Of a DNA stretch of 34,161 nucleotides, positions 33,663 to 34,161 are shown in pieces (position 1 is the stretch's first letter; each line of letters opens with the position of its first letter). The notes beneath the pieces were generated by a model. The model saw only the letters and a list, made by a program, of their open reading frames with translations. It had not been told where the DNA came from and did no database searches. Position numbers and translations under genes: made by a program. Source of the stretch: Clostridia bacterium (GTDB lineage Bacteria; Bacillota; Clostridia; Oscillospirales; Acutalibacteraceae); assembly GCA_017451425.1 (NCBI GenBank), contig JAFSPP010000047.1, positions 1-34,161 of the forward strand, written 5' to 3'.

Positions 33663-33842
33663 TCAAAACCTACTATTGTTTACAAAGTCAATTAAGTACA
33701 GTTTGGGAATCAAATACTTTTTACCAACTTTAATTGATTTGATAGTCCCATTTTTTAACAACGAATAGACGGTATTTTTACCAAGAGATAAAGCCCTGCA
33801 TACATCGTCAACGGTTAATACATCTTTGTAACTCTCAAACAT
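33663..33842 (-). CDS. Excisionase-type winged-helix DNA-binding protein
   Basis: A 59-residue MerR-like helix-turn-helix protein (VLTVDDVCRALSLGKNTVYS followed by LLKNGTIKSIKVGKKYLIPK), the standard excisionase (AlpA/Xis) fold that directs integrase toward excision and may repress. The ATG at 33842 is preceded by AAGGAG ten bases upstream. Longer in-frame readings are hydrophobic nonsense from another frame. Its stop overlaps the area of the integrase ribosome site, so the two are cotranscribed in the order xis, int. Confidence 0.88.
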   Translation of the reverse strand: MFESYKDVLTVDDVCRALSLGKNTVYSLLKNGTIKSIKVGKKYLIPKLYLIDFVNNSRF

Positions 33843-33843
33843 A

Positions 33844-34038
33844 TTACGAGAACTCCTTGCGCTTAAAATAGTCCTCGTGAGAATGACCAATTGCATTATC
33901 AATTCCACCATTTTCGGTAAACTCAATAATAGAATTAAAGCGCTTACAAAAAGCCACCCATTGAGAATTATCAACATATAAAAATTGAGATTCAAAAGGA
34001 ATATTGCTAACAACAAAAACTGGATCTATATTAAAAAA
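33844..34038 (-). pseudogene. C-terminal fragment of an element gene, cut by the IS
   Basis: An open minus-strand frame with no start in the window ends in TAA at 33846-33844, overlapping the xis ATG region. It encodes about 64 residues, beginning NIDPVFVVSNIPFES, containing YVDNSQWVAFCKRFNSII and ending HSHEDYFKRKEFS. Composition and reading direction match xis and int, and its end overlaps xis in the usual operon style, so it is probably the real 3' end of the upstream element gene. The IS left end at about 34039 separates it from its 5' part. I do not recognise the family. Confidence 0.6.
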
Positions 34039-34039
34039 G

Positions 34040-34069
34040 TGGACACGATTTGTGATAATACACTACAAT
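34040..34069 (+). promoter_or_regulatory. Candidate internal IS promoter
   Basis: TGGACA at 34040-34045, 18-base spacer, TACAAT at 34064-34069. Initiation near 34076 would give a leader containing AAGGAGG before the ATG. Confidence 0.4.
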
Positions 34070-34098
34070 AGAAGTAGACACAAAAAGGAGGTGTCCAC

Positions 34099-34161
34099 AT
34101 GGCCGGACGACAAACAAGATATGACGAGGAATTCAAGAAGTCTCTCGTCGATTTGTACCAC
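34099..34161 (+). CDS. IS3-like transposase OrfA, N-terminal fragment
   Basis: Twenty-one codons are visible, running off the window. The start MAGRQTRYDEEFKKSLVDLY is the usual opening of helix-turn-helix OrfA proteins of IS3-type elements (R-x-Y-x-x-E-F-K-x-x-x-V-x-L). AAAAGGAGG lies seven bases before the ATG. Too short to name the IS. Confidence 0.75.
   Translation, partial: MAGRQTRYDEEFKKSLVDLYH

Larger units (their letters stand above)
32436..34161. mobile_element. Integrated element next to tRNA-Trp, left end
   Basis: From just after tRNA-Trp the sequence becomes strongly AT-rich, codon use shifts (TTT, AAA, AAT favoured), and genes are integrase then excisionase, both facing the tRNA. 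This is the usual order of tRNA-targeted elements. The exact att core and the other end are not visible. The element is interrupted by an IS from about 34039. Confidence 0.8.
34039..34161 (+). mobile_element. IS3-family-like insertion sequence, left end (partial)
   Basis: A GC-richer stretch with a short ORF start for a transposase OrfA-like helix-turn-helix protein. The likely terminus begins near GTGGACAC (34039-34046). The exact end and target duplication need the other side, outside the window. Confidence 0.7.

Noticed and set aside
33842..34016. Hydrophobic N-terminal extension of the excisionase frame
   Set aside because: No ribosome site, composition of a wrong-frame reading, and a good start exists at 33842; a different frame here reads as a coding remnant.

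Overview
The window reads as an ordinary chromosomal stretch of an anaerobic, Gram-positive Clostridia-type bacterium, probably an uncultured gut or rumen lineage. This is inferred from strong AGGAGG-type ribosome binding sites, PrsA-like and lipoprotein envelope genes, a staphylococcal/Geobacillus-type lipase, BceAB/FtsX-type ABC exporters, and moderate GC in the core against a sharply AT-rich right end. I cannot name a genus. No rRNA and no CRISPR array is visible, and no gap without a gene exceeds 300 bases.

Layout. Positions 1-6812 (+) hold the 3' part of ftsH with a very long acidic tail, then a divergent type IIA topoisomerase pair (subunits B and A), then secG. A tRNA-Lys follows at 6821. 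Positions 6995-8137 (+) encode a lipoprotein and an MgtC/SapB-like membrane protein. Positions 8260-13071 (+) encode two tandem ABC proteins, each with an ATPase fused to an FtsX-like permease. These converge on guaB (-). Upstream of guaB on the minus strand lie an SCP2-domain protein with a histone-H1-like Lys/Ala/Pro tail and a PrsA-like parvulin foldase. A divergent promoter region at 17225-17432 separates the foldase from an aspartate-type aminotransferase (+). Two paralogous membrane-anchored proteins follow (18813-20544, +). A compact seven-gene minus-strand operon (27240 to 20594) carries a YjdF-like membrane protein, a GT2-GtrA fusion, a phosphodiester glycosidase (NAGPA) protein, a TcaA-like anchored protein, a DUF5662 protein, a two-TM protein and a coiled-coil/DUF4870-like protein. 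It looks like a cell-envelope polymer or glycan module. Divergent from it (+) are a family I.5 lipase, a GH2 beta-galactosidase and galactokinase, which release and phosphorylate galactose.

The right end changes character. Two tRNA genes (CAT anticodon, probably Ile2 rather than Met, and Trp) share a near-consensus promoter. An AT-rich mobile element then starts directly downstream of tRNA-Trp, with a tyrosine integrase and an excisionase. The element is interrupted by an IS3-like insertion sequence whose first codons run off the window edge.

I did not find a clear-cut new defence or recombination system. The most unusual points are the divergent topoisomerase pair with substituted drug-contact and ATPase positions, the FtsH tail, the SCP2/H1-tail fusion, the seven-gene envelope operon, the possible galactolipid-utilisation trio, and the fold-back structure at the IS left end.
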